Source: Fidelibacterota bacterium SCGC AAA298-D23 (lineage in GTDB: Bacteria > Fidelibacterota > Marinisomatia > Marinisomatales > Marinisomataceae). Taken from it: 64,000 nucleotides of DNA. This document shows, piece by piece, positions 1-8,915 of this stretch. Positions within the stretch are counted from its first letter, which is position 1; each line of letters opens with the position of its first letter. The DNA is taken from the NCBI GenBank assembly GCA_000402655.1, contig AQSI01000001.1:248001-312000 (forward strand), written 5' to 3'. A program made the translations under genes and the position numbers. The notes under the pieces are model-generated. The model was given only the letters and a program-made list of their open reading frames with translations. It was not told the DNA's origin and searched no databases.

Positions 1-1
1 A

Positions 2-181
2 GTAATGAGTATGGCAAATGATTATATTGTGGAGAGGTTTCTAGATCGAAAAATTTCTTTTAACGAAATATTTTATCTAATTCAAGAAGTGGTAAATGAA
101 TTTGCATCTGATGATTTACCATCTTTAGAAGAATTATTTATCTTAGATAAAAATATTCAATTATATTTGAACTCAAATTAG
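2..181 (+). CDS. dxr: 1-deoxy-D-xylulose 5-phosphate reductoisomerase, C-terminal end (partial)
   Basis: The window opens inside a gene; 59 codons remain before a TAG stop. The segment with VMSMANDYIVERFL followed by a helix with LIQEVVNEF resembles the C-terminal helical domain of DXR, where an N/A-rich stretch (usually NAANEVAV) precedes an FLxGKIxFxDI-like element. DXR makes 2-C-methyl-D-erythritol 4-phosphate in the non-mevalonate isoprenoid pathway. The next gene, rseP, starts 6 bases later, and dxr-rseP is a very common bacterial pair, which supports the call. The catalytic part lies outside the window, so activity cannot be judged. Confidence 0.75.
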   Translation, partial: VMSMANDYIVERFLDRKISFNEIFYLIQEVVNEFASDDLPSLEELFILDKNIQLYLNSN

Positions 182-187
182 GACAAC

Positions 188-1360
188 ATGATATATATTT
201 TAGCATTTATAGTATTGATTGGTGTAATTGTTTTTGTGCACGAATTAGGACACTTTTGGGCAGCAAGAAGCGTAGGCGTCGGAGTTGAACGTTTCTCAGT
301 AGGTATGCCACCAAATTTTATTGATTTTACCAAAACAAAAAAAGGTCTAGTAGTTGACATATTCTTTTTTGCTTTTCATAAAAAAAGAATTAAATGGAAA
401 AAAGTTTTTTCCACCACTTTTAGTTCTTTTAATACGCCTTCAGAAACAGTATATACAATAGGCTTGTTACCTTTGGGAGGTTACGTAAAAATGAAAGGTA
501 TTCTTGACGAGAGTATGGATAGTGATTTCAAAGGCGCCGATGATGAACTCGAATCAAAAAATGCATTACAAAAAATATGGGTAATGAGTGCAGGTGTAAT
601 AATGAACTTAATCTTAACCTTTTTTGTTTTTGTTTTAATAGGAAATCTACAAGGTGATACTAAAGTAGAAAATAATGATACAACCATTGATTATGTCGTT
701 CCTGAACAATCTGCTGAACTTGCTGGAATCATTTCTGGAGATAAAATATTATCTATTGATAACATCGAAGTCAACACCTGGAATGAGGCTGTTGTAATTA
801 TTGAAAAGTACCCTAATAGAACAATACCAATTACTGTTGAAAGAAGCGAAGAAATTTTATCATTTGAAGCATCTCTTGGTTCAAGACCTAATATATCTAC
901 TGGTAGAGTTGATCAACAGGTGGGTGCTTTGGGAGTTTCAAAATCTCAAGTTCCAGTTCAGCTAAATTTTCAAGAAGCTATTGTTTATGGCTTTAATGAA
1001 ACTAAGTGGGCAATGACTTTAATGACATCATCTCTTAAAATGATTTTCCAAGGGAATGTATCTCGAGATGAGGTAGGAAGTGTAATTATGATTGGTGACA
1101 TGGCGGGTCAAGCAGCACAAGCTGGATTAGTCCCCTTTCTTTTTTTGATGGCATTAATTAGTGTAAATCTTGCTTATATAAATATTTTACCTATTCCTGG
1201 ACTTGATGGAGGGCATATTGCTTTAATACTAATTGAAGTTTTAATGGGAAGAAAGCTTTCAGTAAAGGCAAGAATTAGAATTCAATCAGTAGGTATGTTT
1301 ATACTATTATCATTAATGGTTTTTTTACTTCTTAATGATATTATTCGAGTATTTTCTTAA
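188..1360 (+). CDS. rseP: RIP metalloprotease RseP (site-2 protease)
   Basis: A 390-residue inner-membrane zinc protease of the S2P family, which in other bacteria cleaves anti-sigma factors and leftover signal peptides within the membrane. The HELGH zinc motif is at residues 18-22 in the first membrane helix. A single PDZ domain lies at about residues 165-235, and the second active-site motif LDGGH is at 339-343. Two further hydrophobic segments close the protein. E. coli RseP is longer (about 450) with two PDZ domains; one PDZ is common elsewhere. It follows dxr directly, and its last 20 bases overlap the end of the convergent DUF3108 gene. Confidence 0.95.
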   Translation: MIYILAFIVLIGVIVFVHELGHFWAARSVGVGVERFSVGMPPNFIDFTKTKKGLVVDIFFFAFHKKRIKWKKVFSTTFSSFNTPSETVYTIGLLPLGGYVKMKGILDESMDSDFKGADDELESKNALQKIWVMSAGVIMNLILTFFVFVLIGNLQGDTKVENNDTTIDYVVPEQSAELAGIISGDKILSIDNIEVNTWNEAVVIIEKYPNRTIPITVERSEEILSFEASLGSRPNISTGRVDQQVGALGVSKSQVPVQLNFQEAIVYGFNETKWAMTLMTSSLKMIFQGNVSRDEVGSVIMIGDMAGQAAQAGLVPFLFLMALISVNLAYINILPIPGLDGGHIALILIEVLMGRKLSVKARIRIQSVGMFILLSLMVFLLLNDIIRVFS

Positions 1361-2057
1361 GTCTTAATTCAATTACCCCACTACCTAGTTTAATTAATAT
1401 TCTTACTGGAACTAAAATATCTTTGATAGGAGCGTAAATTACTTCCATATCACCTTTATTTTTAAGAACTGGTTGTCCATTTTGAACTGGAGATAAAGTA
1501 TATCCTTGTTTATCTCCATATGGTGTTTTTATCACTTTAGTTCCTAGATTTTTGATTTCTATCACTCTACTTTTTCCAGCATCAACTATATTAAATTTTT
1601 TTGATTGATTATTTGGGATGTTAAATTCTGATAGTATTAATATTAGTGAGTAAGGATCAAAACTGTTTTCATTAACAATGAATTCTTTACCATTAGTCAT
1701 ACCACTTTGATTCCTAATGATAGTTTCAGAATTTTTCTTTTTTCGTAGCTCTCTTATACTCTTATTTTGCTTTACAACATTAAGATTTTCTTGATTGATC
1801 CAAACATCAATCTTATTTCGAATTTTATAGATTGAATCTCCTAGTTTAGTAGTTCGAACATTAAAATTTAAGTGATAAACATTTATCCCTTCTATATTAT
1901 CCGGGTCTTTTATAGACAAAGAAGCTTCTCCTAGCTTTAGATTTAATACTTCAAGATATACATTGTATTCATATTTTACTTTTGAATTAAAACGATTGCT
2001 TGGAGTATTCGCCATTAATGTTAAAGAACTCAAAATAAGAAGAATTATTAGTTTCAT
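1341..2057 (-). CDS. DUF3108 family exported protein
   Basis: A 238-residue protein with an N-terminal signal peptide (hydrophobic core about residues 3-15, cleavage probably near ANT). The rest is beta-rich, with VKYEYNVYLEVLNLKLGEASLSI and a later TPYGDKQGYTLSPVQNG segment typical of DUF3108, a periplasmic beta-sheet family of unknown function found in Bacteroidetes and proteobacteria. It is the last gene of a leftward group with the TsaC-like and LpxL-like genes, abutting the upstream gene with no spacer. Its 3' end overlaps rseP on the other strand by 20 bases. The family assignment is fairly firm; the function is unknown. Confidence 0.75.
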   Translation of the reverse strand: MKLIILLILSSLTLMANTPSNRFNSKVKYEYNVYLEVLNLKLGEASLSIKDPDNIEGINVYHLNFNVRTTKLGDSIYKIRNKIDVWINQENLNVVKQNKSIRELRKKKNSETIIRNQSGMTNGKEFIVNENSFDPYSLILILSEFNIPNNQSKKFNIVDAGKSRVIEIKNLGTKVIKTPYGDKQGYTLSPVQNGQPVLKNKGDMEVIYAPIKDILVPVRILIKLGSGVIELRLKKILE

Positions 2058-2621
2058 CTATCGTATTTGTTTTACTGCATCCGCTTCAAACATAAAAATT
2101 TTTGAAGGATTATTTTTAATTATACCACCATCAATTAACAAATCAATTTTATCTCCAAATTTTTCTTCGATTTCATCTGGAATATATAATGGCACTGAAC
2201 CTGTTTTATTAATACTCGTTGTTGTAATTGGTTTTTGATATTTCTTTAATACAGATTTTAAATAATCATGATTAGGAATTCTGAAACCTATTTTACCATC
2301 CTTAGCAATTTTATCATTTAAAGAACCAGGATTATATTTTACTATACAGGTACTACCATCTTTGAGAATTTCTTCAATTTTAATTAATATATCTTCTTCA
2401 GCATTAATATTATTTTTAATTATTTCAAAGCTGCCTAATGCAACACTCATTGGCTGTTTTCTCATTTTTATAGAATTTATTCTATCAATTCCTTCATTAT
2501 TATTTATATCTGTACCTAAACCGTATATGGTATCTGTTGGGTATGCGATGATTTGATTATTTTTCAATGCATTAACAAATATATCAACTGAATTTGAATC
2601 TTCTGTTTTAACTCTTTTCAT
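2058..2621 (-). CDS. tsaC: L-threonylcarbamoyladenylate synthase (Sua5/YciO/YrdC)
   Basis: A 187-residue single-domain YrdC-fold protein. It makes threonylcarbamoyl-AMP from threonine, bicarbonate and ATP for the t6A37 modification of ANN-decoding tRNAs. The hallmark is the N-terminal block IAYPTDTIYGLG (about residues 24-35), followed by an R-K-QP segment (MRKQPMSVAL) and the later GFRIPNH and TTSINKTG motifs. The short length fits TsaC/YrdC rather than the longer Sua5 form. The start codon overlaps the stop of the upstream acyltransferase by 4 bases, so the two are co-translated. The YciO subfamily is an alternative. Confidence 0.88.
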   Translation of the reverse strand: MKRVKTEDSNSVDIFVNALKNNQIIAYPTDTIYGLGTDINNNEGIDRINSIKMRKQPMSVALGSFEIIKNNINAEEDILIKIEEILKDGSTCIVKYNPGSLNDKIAKDGKIGFRIPNHDYLKSVLKKYQKPITTTSINKTGSVPLYIPDEIEEKFGDKIDLLIDGGIIKNNPSKIFMFEADAVKQIR

Positions 2622-3457
2622 TGATATTTTCTAACTGACTTCCATCTCTTATGAAACCAAAAATATTGCTCTGGATTTTTGATAATTGTTTTTTCAATTT
2701 CATAAGTATATTGTTGTACGATATCGTTGATACTACCAGAAGTATCAATTTTTTTAAATTCTATCTCGTATACTTCATCTTTTTTTGTAATGCTTGTGTA
2801 AACAATAGGACTCTTATTCCTTTTGCTTAATATAGCAGCACCTGAATGAGTCGATGAATCAATTTCAAAAAATTGAGATATAACCCCTTTTTTCTTTGCA
2901 TCCTGATCGCTTAATAAAACCAAAATATTATTTTTAGCCAACGAATGTTTTAATTGTTTGATATCCCCACCTTTATATAATTGATTCTCAAAAAAATTCT
3001 CTCGGATTTCTTTAAAAAAAATGTCTGCACCATTACTATTTTGTTTGTAGGCAACTCCTGTTAAAACATATTCTTTTTTGTACAATGCATAAAATAATTT
3101 ATCAAAAGATCCAAAATGAGAGCCAACAAGAATGACTCCCTTATTTTCAGCATGAGCTGCATCTAATACTTCTAAATTTTTGAATTTCATGTTTGAGAAG
3201 TCGTAATATTTTGGAAACGATAAAAAATCCAAAAATTCTATACTAAAAAATTCATAGCACTTTTGCATCGTATTTTGGTACCAGTCTTCACTTTTATTCT
3301 TAAATGCCCAACGTAAATTGATTAATACTACTTTTTTCCTCATTTTTAACACATGGAATAGTAGACTATAAATTATTTTATAGGTAATATTATATGCAAA
3401 TATTGGAGCATTTCTTAAGTACGAAGAAAACACTTTTAAAAAAAAATACATCTCCAT
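2618..3457 (-). CDS. Lysophospholipid/lipid A acyltransferase (LpxL/HtrB family)
   Basis: I place the start at the ATG at 3457 (279 residues). The reading frame stays open upstream to 3559, but that would overlap the divergent NfeD gene starting at 3480. The protein has an N-terminal hydrophobic anchor and the HX4D acyltransferase motif (HFGSFD within GSHFGSFDKLF). It also has an SDQDAKKKG segment and a C-terminal FWFHKRWK, both classic for the LpxL/LpxM/HtrB family that adds secondary acyl chains to lipid A. This supports a Gram-negative envelope. Only 22 bases separate it from the divergent NfeD gene, so their promoters must overlap each other's 5' ends. Confidence 0.85.
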   Translation of the reverse strand: MEMYFFLKVFSSYLRNAPIFAYNITYKIIYSLLFHVLKMRKKVVLINLRWAFKNKSEDWYQNTMQKCYEFFSIEFLDFLSFPKYYDFSNMKFKNLEVLDAAHAENKGVILVGSHFGSFDKLFYALYKKEYVLTGVAYKQNSNGADIFFKEIRENFFENQLYKGGDIKQLKHSLAKNNILVLLSDQDAKKKGVISQFFEIDSSTHSGAAILSKRNKSPIVYTSITKKDEVYEIEFKKIDTSGSINDIVQQYTYEIEKTIIKNPEQYFWFHKRWKSVRKYQ

Positions 3458-3479
3458 AATGTAAATCTTTGAATTAGTA

Positions 3480-4685
3480 ATGAAAACAAAATTTAAGAAC
3501 ATATTAATAGTTATTGCTTTTCTACTTTCTGCATTCATTTTTGCAGAACAGACAAGCAAAAAAGTGTATGTTGTCCCTATACAAGATGTGATTGATCTTG
3601 GTATTCCAGGATTGGTTTCTAGAGCGATTGATTTAGCTGAAACTAATAATGCTTCACTTATTATTTTCGATATTGATACTTTTGGTGGGCGTGTTGATGC
3701 TGCTACGCAAATTAAAGATTCTATATCATCTACTGAAATAGAGACAGTTGCATTTATTAATCGAAGAGCTATTTCTGCAGGCTCCTTAATATCACTATCT
3801 TGTGATCAAATTTATATGACAGGTGGTGCTACTATTGGGGCTACAAGCGTTGTTGATATGTCAGGTTCGAAACAATCAGAGAAATCTCAAAGTTATATGA
3901 GAGAAGAAATGGCTGCAACAGCAGAAAAATCAGGTAAAAATCCTGATATTGCGCGCGGAATGGTTGATGAAGAATTGAGTTTTGAATATCTAGTTGTTGA
4001 AGGAGATACACTCCAAGTAGATGATATTGAGGGAAGAAAAGAAGGAAAATTAATTACACTAACTACCGAGTTAGCATTAAAGTATGGAATTGCTGATGGT
4101 AAAGGTGAGAATATTGAAGAGGTACTTTCGTCCTTAAAAATTGAAGATTATGAAATAGTCATTGTAGGCGAAAACTGGTCCGAAAATGTTGTTAGAATAT
4201 TGACCAACCCCACAGTCTCATCATTATTAACTACTTTTGGTACCATTGGAGTGATATCTGAGTTGTATAGCGCAGGATGGGGCATAGGTGGAACTATTGG
4301 TATTATTTGTTTGACTCTAGCGCTAGGAGCTGGATATTTAACACAACTAGCTTCCTCAACAGATCTTCTTATAGTTTTATTAGGTCTGGTGCTTCTATTT
4401 GTTGAAGCTGTCGCAATTCCTGGCTTTGGAGTTTTCGGAATTACTGGTATAGTTGTACTATTTTATGGATTGTATTTATTATTGATTCCTGATGTACCTG
4501 TAAGTCCTGAAGTTTATTCCGAAGCTTTAGATGGATTTTCATGGGCAATTGTTGTGGGAATTTTTGGTATAATTTTTATTTTGAGGTTAATTGGTAAATC
4601 TACTTTTTTTCAAAAATTAGTAAATAGTGATTCTAATAAAACAACCTTAAAAAAGAACTTTAAAAATAGAAGTAAAGTTGAGTAA
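3480..4685 (+). CDS. NfeD-family membrane serine protease (ClpP-like), without C-terminal OB domain
   Basis: 401 residues: a signal peptide (residues 1-23), then a ClpP/crotonase-like protease domain at about 28-210 with the nucleophile region AISAGS (Ser99). Four or more membrane helices follow at about 245-385. Long NfeD proteins normally end in a soluble OB-fold of about 60 residues; here the chain stops about 25 mostly polar residues after the last helix, so that domain looks absent. The next gene is floA, the flotillin-like partner of NfeD (compare yqeZ-yqfA in Bacillus). In archaeal and bacterial homologues the protease cleaves the hydrophobic tail of a stomatin/flotillin partner; that role is inferred here. 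Confidence 0.88.
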   Translation: MKTKFKNILIVIAFLLSAFIFAEQTSKKVYVVPIQDVIDLGIPGLVSRAIDLAETNNASLIIFDIDTFGGRVDAATQIKDSISSTEIETVAFINRRAISAGSLISLSCDQIYMTGGATIGATSVVDMSGSKQSEKSQSYMREEMAATAEKSGKNPDIARGMVDEELSFEYLVVEGDTLQVDDIEGRKEGKLITLTTELALKYGIADGKGENIEEVLSSLKIEDYEIVIVGENWSENVVRILTNPTVSSLLTTFGTIGVISELYSAGWGIGGTIGIICLTLALGAGYLTQLASSTDLLIVLLGLVLLFVEAVAIPGFGVFGITGIVVLFYGLYLLLIPDVPVSPEVYSEALDGFSWAIVVGIFGIIFILRLIGKSTFFQKLVNSDSNKTTLKKNFKNRSKVE

Positions 4686-4733
4686 TCATATTACATTGAT
4701 TGCAAAAAACGTAAATTTGATATATAACACATG

Positions 4734-4740
4734 AAGGAGG
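4734..4740 (+). promoter_or_regulatory. Strong Shine-Dalgarno site of floA
   Basis: AAGGAGG lies 4 bases before the ATG at 4745. It is one of very few near-consensus ribosome-binding sites in this window, where most genes show none, and suggests floA is translated at a high rate independently of nfeD. Confidence 0.75.
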
Positions 4741-4744
4741 AGTA

Positions 4745-5716
4745 ATGGGACTATTTGTTGCCATACCGTTAATTTTATTTATTTTATTGCTATTATGGAT
4801 TGTGCCAGTCGGTCTGTGGTTACAAGCTATTTTTAGTATTGGAGGAGGAAATGTAACGATACTAGGTCTTGTTGGTATGAGATTTAGACGTGTGCCCCCA
4901 GGAGTTATTGTAAATGGTTTAATCGCTGCAAGGAAGGCAGGCCTTGATAACATATCAACCGGCGACCTTGAAGTACATTACATGGCTGGTGGAAATGTTG
5001 ATAAAGTCGTTGATGCATTAATTGCCTCCACAAAAGCAGGAATTGAACTAACTTATTCAATTGCAACAGCAATTGATTTAGCAGGAAGAGATGTCTTATC
5101 TGCTGTCCAAACAAGCGTATATCCTAAAGTAATTGATGCTCCTGTGGATGGTAAGCTATCAGCTGTTGCTAAAGATGGTATCGAGGTGAGAGCAAGAGCA
5201 AGAGTGACTGTAAGAACAGATATTCCAAACCTTGTTGGGGGTGCAACCGAAGACACTATTATTGCAAGAGTAGGTGAAGGTATTGTAAGTGCAATCGGTT
5301 CAAGAGAAACATATGAAGCTGTACTTGAAAATCCTGATTCAATATCAAAAACAGTATTAGATAAAGGTCTAAATAAAGGAACAGCTTTTGAAATTCTTTC
5401 AATTGATATTGCGGACATTGATGTAGGAAAGAATATTGGTGCACAATTACAAGCTGATCAGGCAGAAGCAGACTTGAGAGTGGCCCAAGCTAAAGCTGAA
5501 ACTAGAAGAGCTATGGCTGTTGCTTTAGAGCAAGAAATGAAAGCAAAAGTGGTAGAGGCAGAGTCTGAAGTACCTTTAGCTATGGCAGATGCTTTTAAAA
5601 AAGGCAATTTGGGTGTATTAGATTATTATAAGTTAGATAATATTGCATCTGATACTTCCATGAGACAATCAATTGCTGGTGTCACAGATGATAAACAAGA
5701 CGAATCTGAGGATTAG
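4745..5716 (+). CDS. floA: Flotillin-like protein FloA (UPF0365/YqfA)
   Basis: 323 residues. One N-terminal membrane hairpin (residues about 4-36) is followed by a conserved block (MRFRRVPPGVIVNGLIAARKAG), an SPFH-like domain and a helical C-terminal part rich in Ala/Glu (about 235-290). The sequence is close to the FloA/YqfA family throughout. FloA organises functional membrane microdomains and influences membrane fluidity and signalling protein assembly in Bacillus. It sits 59 bases after the NfeD gene with its own strong ribosome-binding site; the NfeD-FloA pairing is conserved widely. Confidence 0.93.
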   Translation: MGLFVAIPLILFILLLLWIVPVGLWLQAIFSIGGGNVTILGLVGMRFRRVPPGVIVNGLIAARKAGLDNISTGDLEVHYMAGGNVDKVVDALIASTKAGIELTYSIATAIDLAGRDVLSAVQTSVYPKVIDAPVDGKLSAVAKDGIEVRARARVTVRTDIPNLVGGATEDTIIARVGEGIVSAIGSRETYEAVLENPDSISKTVLDKGLNKGTAFEILSIDIADIDVGKNIGAQLQADQAEADLRVAQAKAETRRAMAVALEQEMKAKVVEAESEVPLAMADAFKKGNLGVLDYYKLDNIASDTSMRQSIAGVTDDKQDESED

Positions 5717-5718
5717 AT

Positions 5719-6231
5719 TTGGAAGAGTTGATATATTGGGGAATTATTCTCCTATTCTATCTTTTTTCTGCCTATAGAAGTAGGCAGAAAAAGGTAGAAG
5801 CAGAAGAATTTCAAGTTGTAGAACCTTCACCTCAAACTGAAAACAGAAACTCAAGGACAGATTTTAATAATATTTTTGAATTTTTGGATGAAGCAATGGA
5901 GAAGTCTGCATTGAATCTAGATGATGATTTAGCTTCAAATATTAATCAACAGTCTAATGATGATTTACTTACTCAACATCAATCAAAACAATCAAATCAA
6001 TCAGTTATTAACGAAGTACCTGATTTGAATATAGTTGATAAAGAGGATTCAACTATTAACATAAAAGACAAGCATTTAGATCATTTACAATCCAGAATAA
6101 ACACCAATAATGTTGTAACTCATTCAGAGCAAAAATTACTTACATTACAAAATAAGCTAAAAAATAAACCTACCAAATTAGCAATTGTTATGCAGGCGAT
6201 TTTTGATCCACCTAAATCTCAAGGTATTTAA
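5719..6231 (+). CDS. Conserved small membrane-anchored protein, third gene of the NfeD-FloA set
   Basis: 170 residues, starting at TTG two bases after floA; I see no better start. One hydrophobic segment (residues 5-19) is followed by a long Gln/Asn/Asp/Ser-rich stretch with no fold I can recognise. A short conserved-looking tail (LAIVMQAIFDPPKS) resembles C-termini of small proteins near floA or adk in related phyla (from memory, unverified). The N-terminus predicts membrane anchoring with a cytoplasmic disordered body. Position suggests it works with NfeD/FloA, but the function is unknown. Confidence 0.6.
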   Translation: MEELIYWGIILLFYLFSAYRSRQKKVEAEEFQVVEPSPQTENRNSRTDFNNIFEFLDEAMEKSALNLDDDLASNINQQSNDDLLTQHQSKQSNQSVINEVPDLNIVDKEDSTINIKDKHLDHLQSRINTNNVVTHSEQKLLTLQNKLKNKPTKLAIVMQAIFDPPKSQGI

Positions 6232-6783
6232 ATGAAACTCTTAATTATGGGTCCCCCAGGAGCAGGCAAAGGAACTCAAGCTAAAATTCTTGCACAAAAA
6301 TTTAACCTGGTGCACCTTTCTACTGGAGATATTCTTAGAAAAGAGATTGATAGAAATTCAGAAGTTGGATTAAAGGCACAAACATACATGAACGCAGGAA
6401 ATCTTGTGCCAGATGAAGTTCTATTAGAAATGATGAATTCAACATTAACTGAATTAAAGGATGAGGGAGTTATACTAGATGGTTTTCCAAGAACAATTCC
6501 TCAAGCTGATGGTTTATCAAAAATTTTCCAATCTTTAAATCAAGATATTGATGCCATAATTAATATAGAAGTTGACAAAGATGTTCTAATAAGAAGATTA
6601 GTTGAAAGGGCTAAAAATTCTGGTAGAGCTGATGATACGGAAGAAGTTATTAAAAATCGTCAAAATGTTTATTTAGAATTAACTGCTCCATTAATTGAAT
6701 TTTACCATGGTAATATAATTAATATTGATGGTGATGGAACAATCGATAAAGTCACAGAGAGAATTTTAAAGCGTATCCCATAA
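6232..6783 (+). CDS. adk: Adenylate kinase
   Basis: 183 residues. The P-loop GPPGAGKGTQ is at residues 7-16; the NMP-binding part has STGDILR and LDGFPRT. The LID is of the short type (VERAKNSGRADDT), without the zinc-binding insertion of Gram-positive enzymes. It interconverts ATP, AMP and ADP in the cytoplasm. It starts immediately after the preceding stop, and its stop overlaps the coaE start by one base (TAATG). Confidence 0.96.
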   Translation: MKLLIMGPPGAGKGTQAKILAQKFNLVHLSTGDILRKEIDRNSEVGLKAQTYMNAGNLVPDEVLLEMMNSTLTELKDEGVILDGFPRTIPQADGLSKIFQSLNQDIDAIINIEVDKDVLIRRLVERAKNSGRADDTEEVIKNRQNVYLELTAPLIEFYHGNIINIDGDGTIDKVTERILKRIP

Positions 6784-7370
6784 TGAAAGTAGTAGGAATT
6801 ACTGGTGGTATTGCATCAGGTAAAAGCATACTATCCGCATATTTAAAAGATAGATATAAAGCGTATATTTTTAATGCAGATGAAGAGGCAAAAAAACTAC
6901 TTAATGATGATATTGTTAAAGGCAAGATAAAAGAAACATTTCCAAACATTTCTGACTTATCTTTAAAATCAATAGCTGATGAAGCTTTCCAAAATAAAGA
7001 ATCTCAAAAAAAATTAAATAATATCATTCATCCTATAATCAATCAAATGATTTTAGAAAGAATAAAAGAGAAAGAAAATTCTTATAACCTATTTATTATT
7101 GACGCAGCTCTCATTATTGAGTCTGGGATGTTTGAGTACCATAAAAGTAACGGATCAAAACTAGTTTTGGTAGTAGCAGATGAAGAAATTAGAATTCAAA
7201 GAGCTCTTGCAAGAAATAACTTATCAAAAGAAACAATAATTGATAGAACAAAATTACAAATGGAAGATAGTCAAAAAATTAAACATGCAGATTTTATAAT
7301 TTATAATAATTCCTCTACTGCAGAACTTTTTAATGAAATAGATAAAATTATTAAGACTATAAATGAATAA
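6783..7370 (+). CDS. coaE: Dephospho-CoA kinase
   Basis: 195 residues. The N-terminal P-loop GITGGIASGKS (residues 5-15), the FNADEEAKKLL segment and the central DAALIIESGM segment are typical of CoaE, which phosphorylates the 3'-hydroxyl of dephospho-CoA in the last step of CoA synthesis. The one-base overlap with adk and 8-base overlap with the following lipoprotein gene indicate one transcript. Confidence 0.94.
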   Translation: MKVVGITGGIASGKSILSAYLKDRYKAYIFNADEEAKKLLNDDIVKGKIKETFPNISDLSLKSIADEAFQNKESQKKLNNIIHPIINQMILERIKEKENSYNLFIIDAALIIESGMFEYHKSNGSKLVLVVADEEIRIQRALARNNLSKETIIDRTKLQMEDSQKIKHADFIIYNNSSTAELFNEIDKIIKTINE

Positions 7371-8331
7371 GCTTTTTACCATATTATTCTGCACTCTAAT
7401 CATTTTAAATTGTGCTTCTGACATAAACTCAGAAAGTATTTTAACTGATAGTGGTGATGATGGAGATAGTGGAGGAGGATTTACAGGAGGAGGAAATCAA
7501 ACGATTTCTGAATTAACAGTTGAATTAATTACTACATATAATGACCAAACAGCTTCTTTTTCAACAAACTATGGAAACTATCAAAGAAGTTTTATTGTTC
7601 ATGTTCCACCAAACTTTGATTACGAAACTCAATCATTGCCATTAGTATTTGTATTACATGGTTACACCGGGCAGGCTCCTTCAATGAGACGGTATTCTGG
7701 TTTCGATCAAATTGCAGATCAGGAAAATTTCATAGTAGTCTATGTTCAAGGAACAACTGATGCTTTTGGAAATACCGGATGGAATGTAAATGTTGTTCCT
7801 ACATTCAATTTCGTTGATGATGTAGGACTTTTTAAAGCATTGATAAAATATTTTAAGGCAAGCTATAATATTGATGGTTCAAAAATATTTTCAACAGGAA
7901 TGTCTTTAGGAGGATTTATGAGTTATAGATTAGCTTGTGAACTAAACGAAATTAATAGCGTTGGGTCTGTTACAGGTTCCATGTCTGGATATTATCAATG
8001 TAATCCACCAAAAAAAACTAGTACCATTCATTTTCATGGTACAGCAGATGGTGTAGTTCCATATGATGGGGTTGAGTGGAGTTTGTCAGCAAAAGACGCT
8101 CACGCTTTTTGGAAAACTCATAATGTATGTAATTCACAAATTGAAATAAATCTTCCAGATTTTAATGGAGATGGTAGAATAACTAAGAGACTTATATCAT
8201 ATAACTGCGAAGAAGACAAATCTGTTGAATTGTACTCACTGGAAGGTGAAGGGCACATATGGTGGAACAGAAGCTGGGGTCATGACATAAATACTTCCGA
8301 ATTAATTTGGCAGTTTTTTAAGAATCAATAA
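7363..8331 (+). CDS. Secreted lipoprotein esterase (PHB depolymerase / LpqC-like, alpha/beta hydrolase)
   Basis: 322 residues. The N-terminus is a lipoprotein signal with Cys17 (ILNC lipobox, Asn at -1 is unusual). A Gly/Asp-rich linker (about 27-47) precedes an alpha/beta-hydrolase domain. I see the oxyanion block LPLVFVLHGYTG, the nucleophile elbow GMSLGG, an FHGTADGVVPYDG acid-residue segment and a C-terminal GEGHIWW His segment. This is the feruloyl-esterase/poly-hydroxyalkanoate depolymerase group (esterase family CE1/LpqC). A paralogue lies at 8908-9801 on the other strand. The natural substrate is unknown. Confidence 0.85.
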   Translation: MNKLFTILFCTLIILNCASDINSESILTDSGDDGDSGGGFTGGGNQTISELTVELITTYNDQTASFSTNYGNYQRSFIVHVPPNFDYETQSLPLVFVLHGYTGQAPSMRRYSGFDQIADQENFIVVYVQGTTDAFGNTGWNVNVVPTFNFVDDVGLFKALIKYFKASYNIDGSKIFSTGMSLGGFMSYRLACELNEINSVGSVTGSMSGYYQCNPPKKTSTIHFHGTADGVVPYDGVEWSLSAKDAHAFWKTHNVCNSQIEINLPDFNGDGRITKRLISYNCEEDKSVELYSLEGEGHIWWNRSWGHDINTSELIWQFFKNQ

Positions 8332-8915
8332 TGATTAATAAAAATCATATTACTTTTTTATCAAAAAAAGATAAAATTTTAAAAAAAATTATAGCACAAA
8401 ATAAAAAACCGCAGATTTCAAAATCTAAAGATTATGTACTTGATTTATGTAAGTATATAATTTTTCAACAGATATCAACCAAAGCTGGTATCAGTATTTT
8501 TAATAGGTTTATTGATTACTATAATGCTAACCAAGATAATATCCCAGGCTGGAGTCAAGATGAATGGAAGAAAATAGGAATCTCAAATAGAAAAAAAATC
8601 TATATAGAAAATGTATTTTATAATCAAAAACAAATATGCTCACTGAAAAAAACCAATGATCCTTCATTCATACGTGATGAGCTAATTAAAATTAAAGGAA
8701 TTGGGAATTGGACTATTGACATGTTTTTGATTTTTTCGAAAAATAATCTGGATATCTTTCCCGATGGAGACTTGGCATTAATCAACGTTATTAAGAGTAA
8801 ATATCATGTTGATTCCATAGAGCAAATTATTGAAATAGCTAATAAGTGGTCTCCTTATAAGACTATTGCTACTCTATATTTGTGGGAATCCTTAGGAGAT
8901 GACTTCCCTAATTAA
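8331..8915 (+). CDS. DNA-3-methyladenine glycosylase II (AlkA-like, HhH-GPD)
   Basis: 194 residues. The helix-hairpin-helix IKIKGIGNWTIDMF (about 119-132) is followed by FPDGDLAL with the likely catalytic Asp147, and KWSPYKTIATLYLW matches the AlkA signature near the C-terminus. It should excise alkylated bases in base-excision repair. E. coli AlkA has an extra N-terminal domain that is missing here, as in many small homologues. It overlaps the preceding gene by one base and ends 8 bases inside the convergent esterase gene. Confidence 0.87.
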   Translation: MINKNHITFLSKKDKILKKIIAQNKKPQISKSKDYVLDLCKYIIFQQISTKAGISIFNRFIDYYNANQDNIPGWSQDEWKKIGISNRKKIYIENVFYNQKQICSLKKTNDPSFIRDELIKIKGIGNWTIDMFLIFSKNNLDIFPDGDLALINVIKSKYHVDSIEQIIEIANKWSPYKTIATLYLWESLGDDFPN

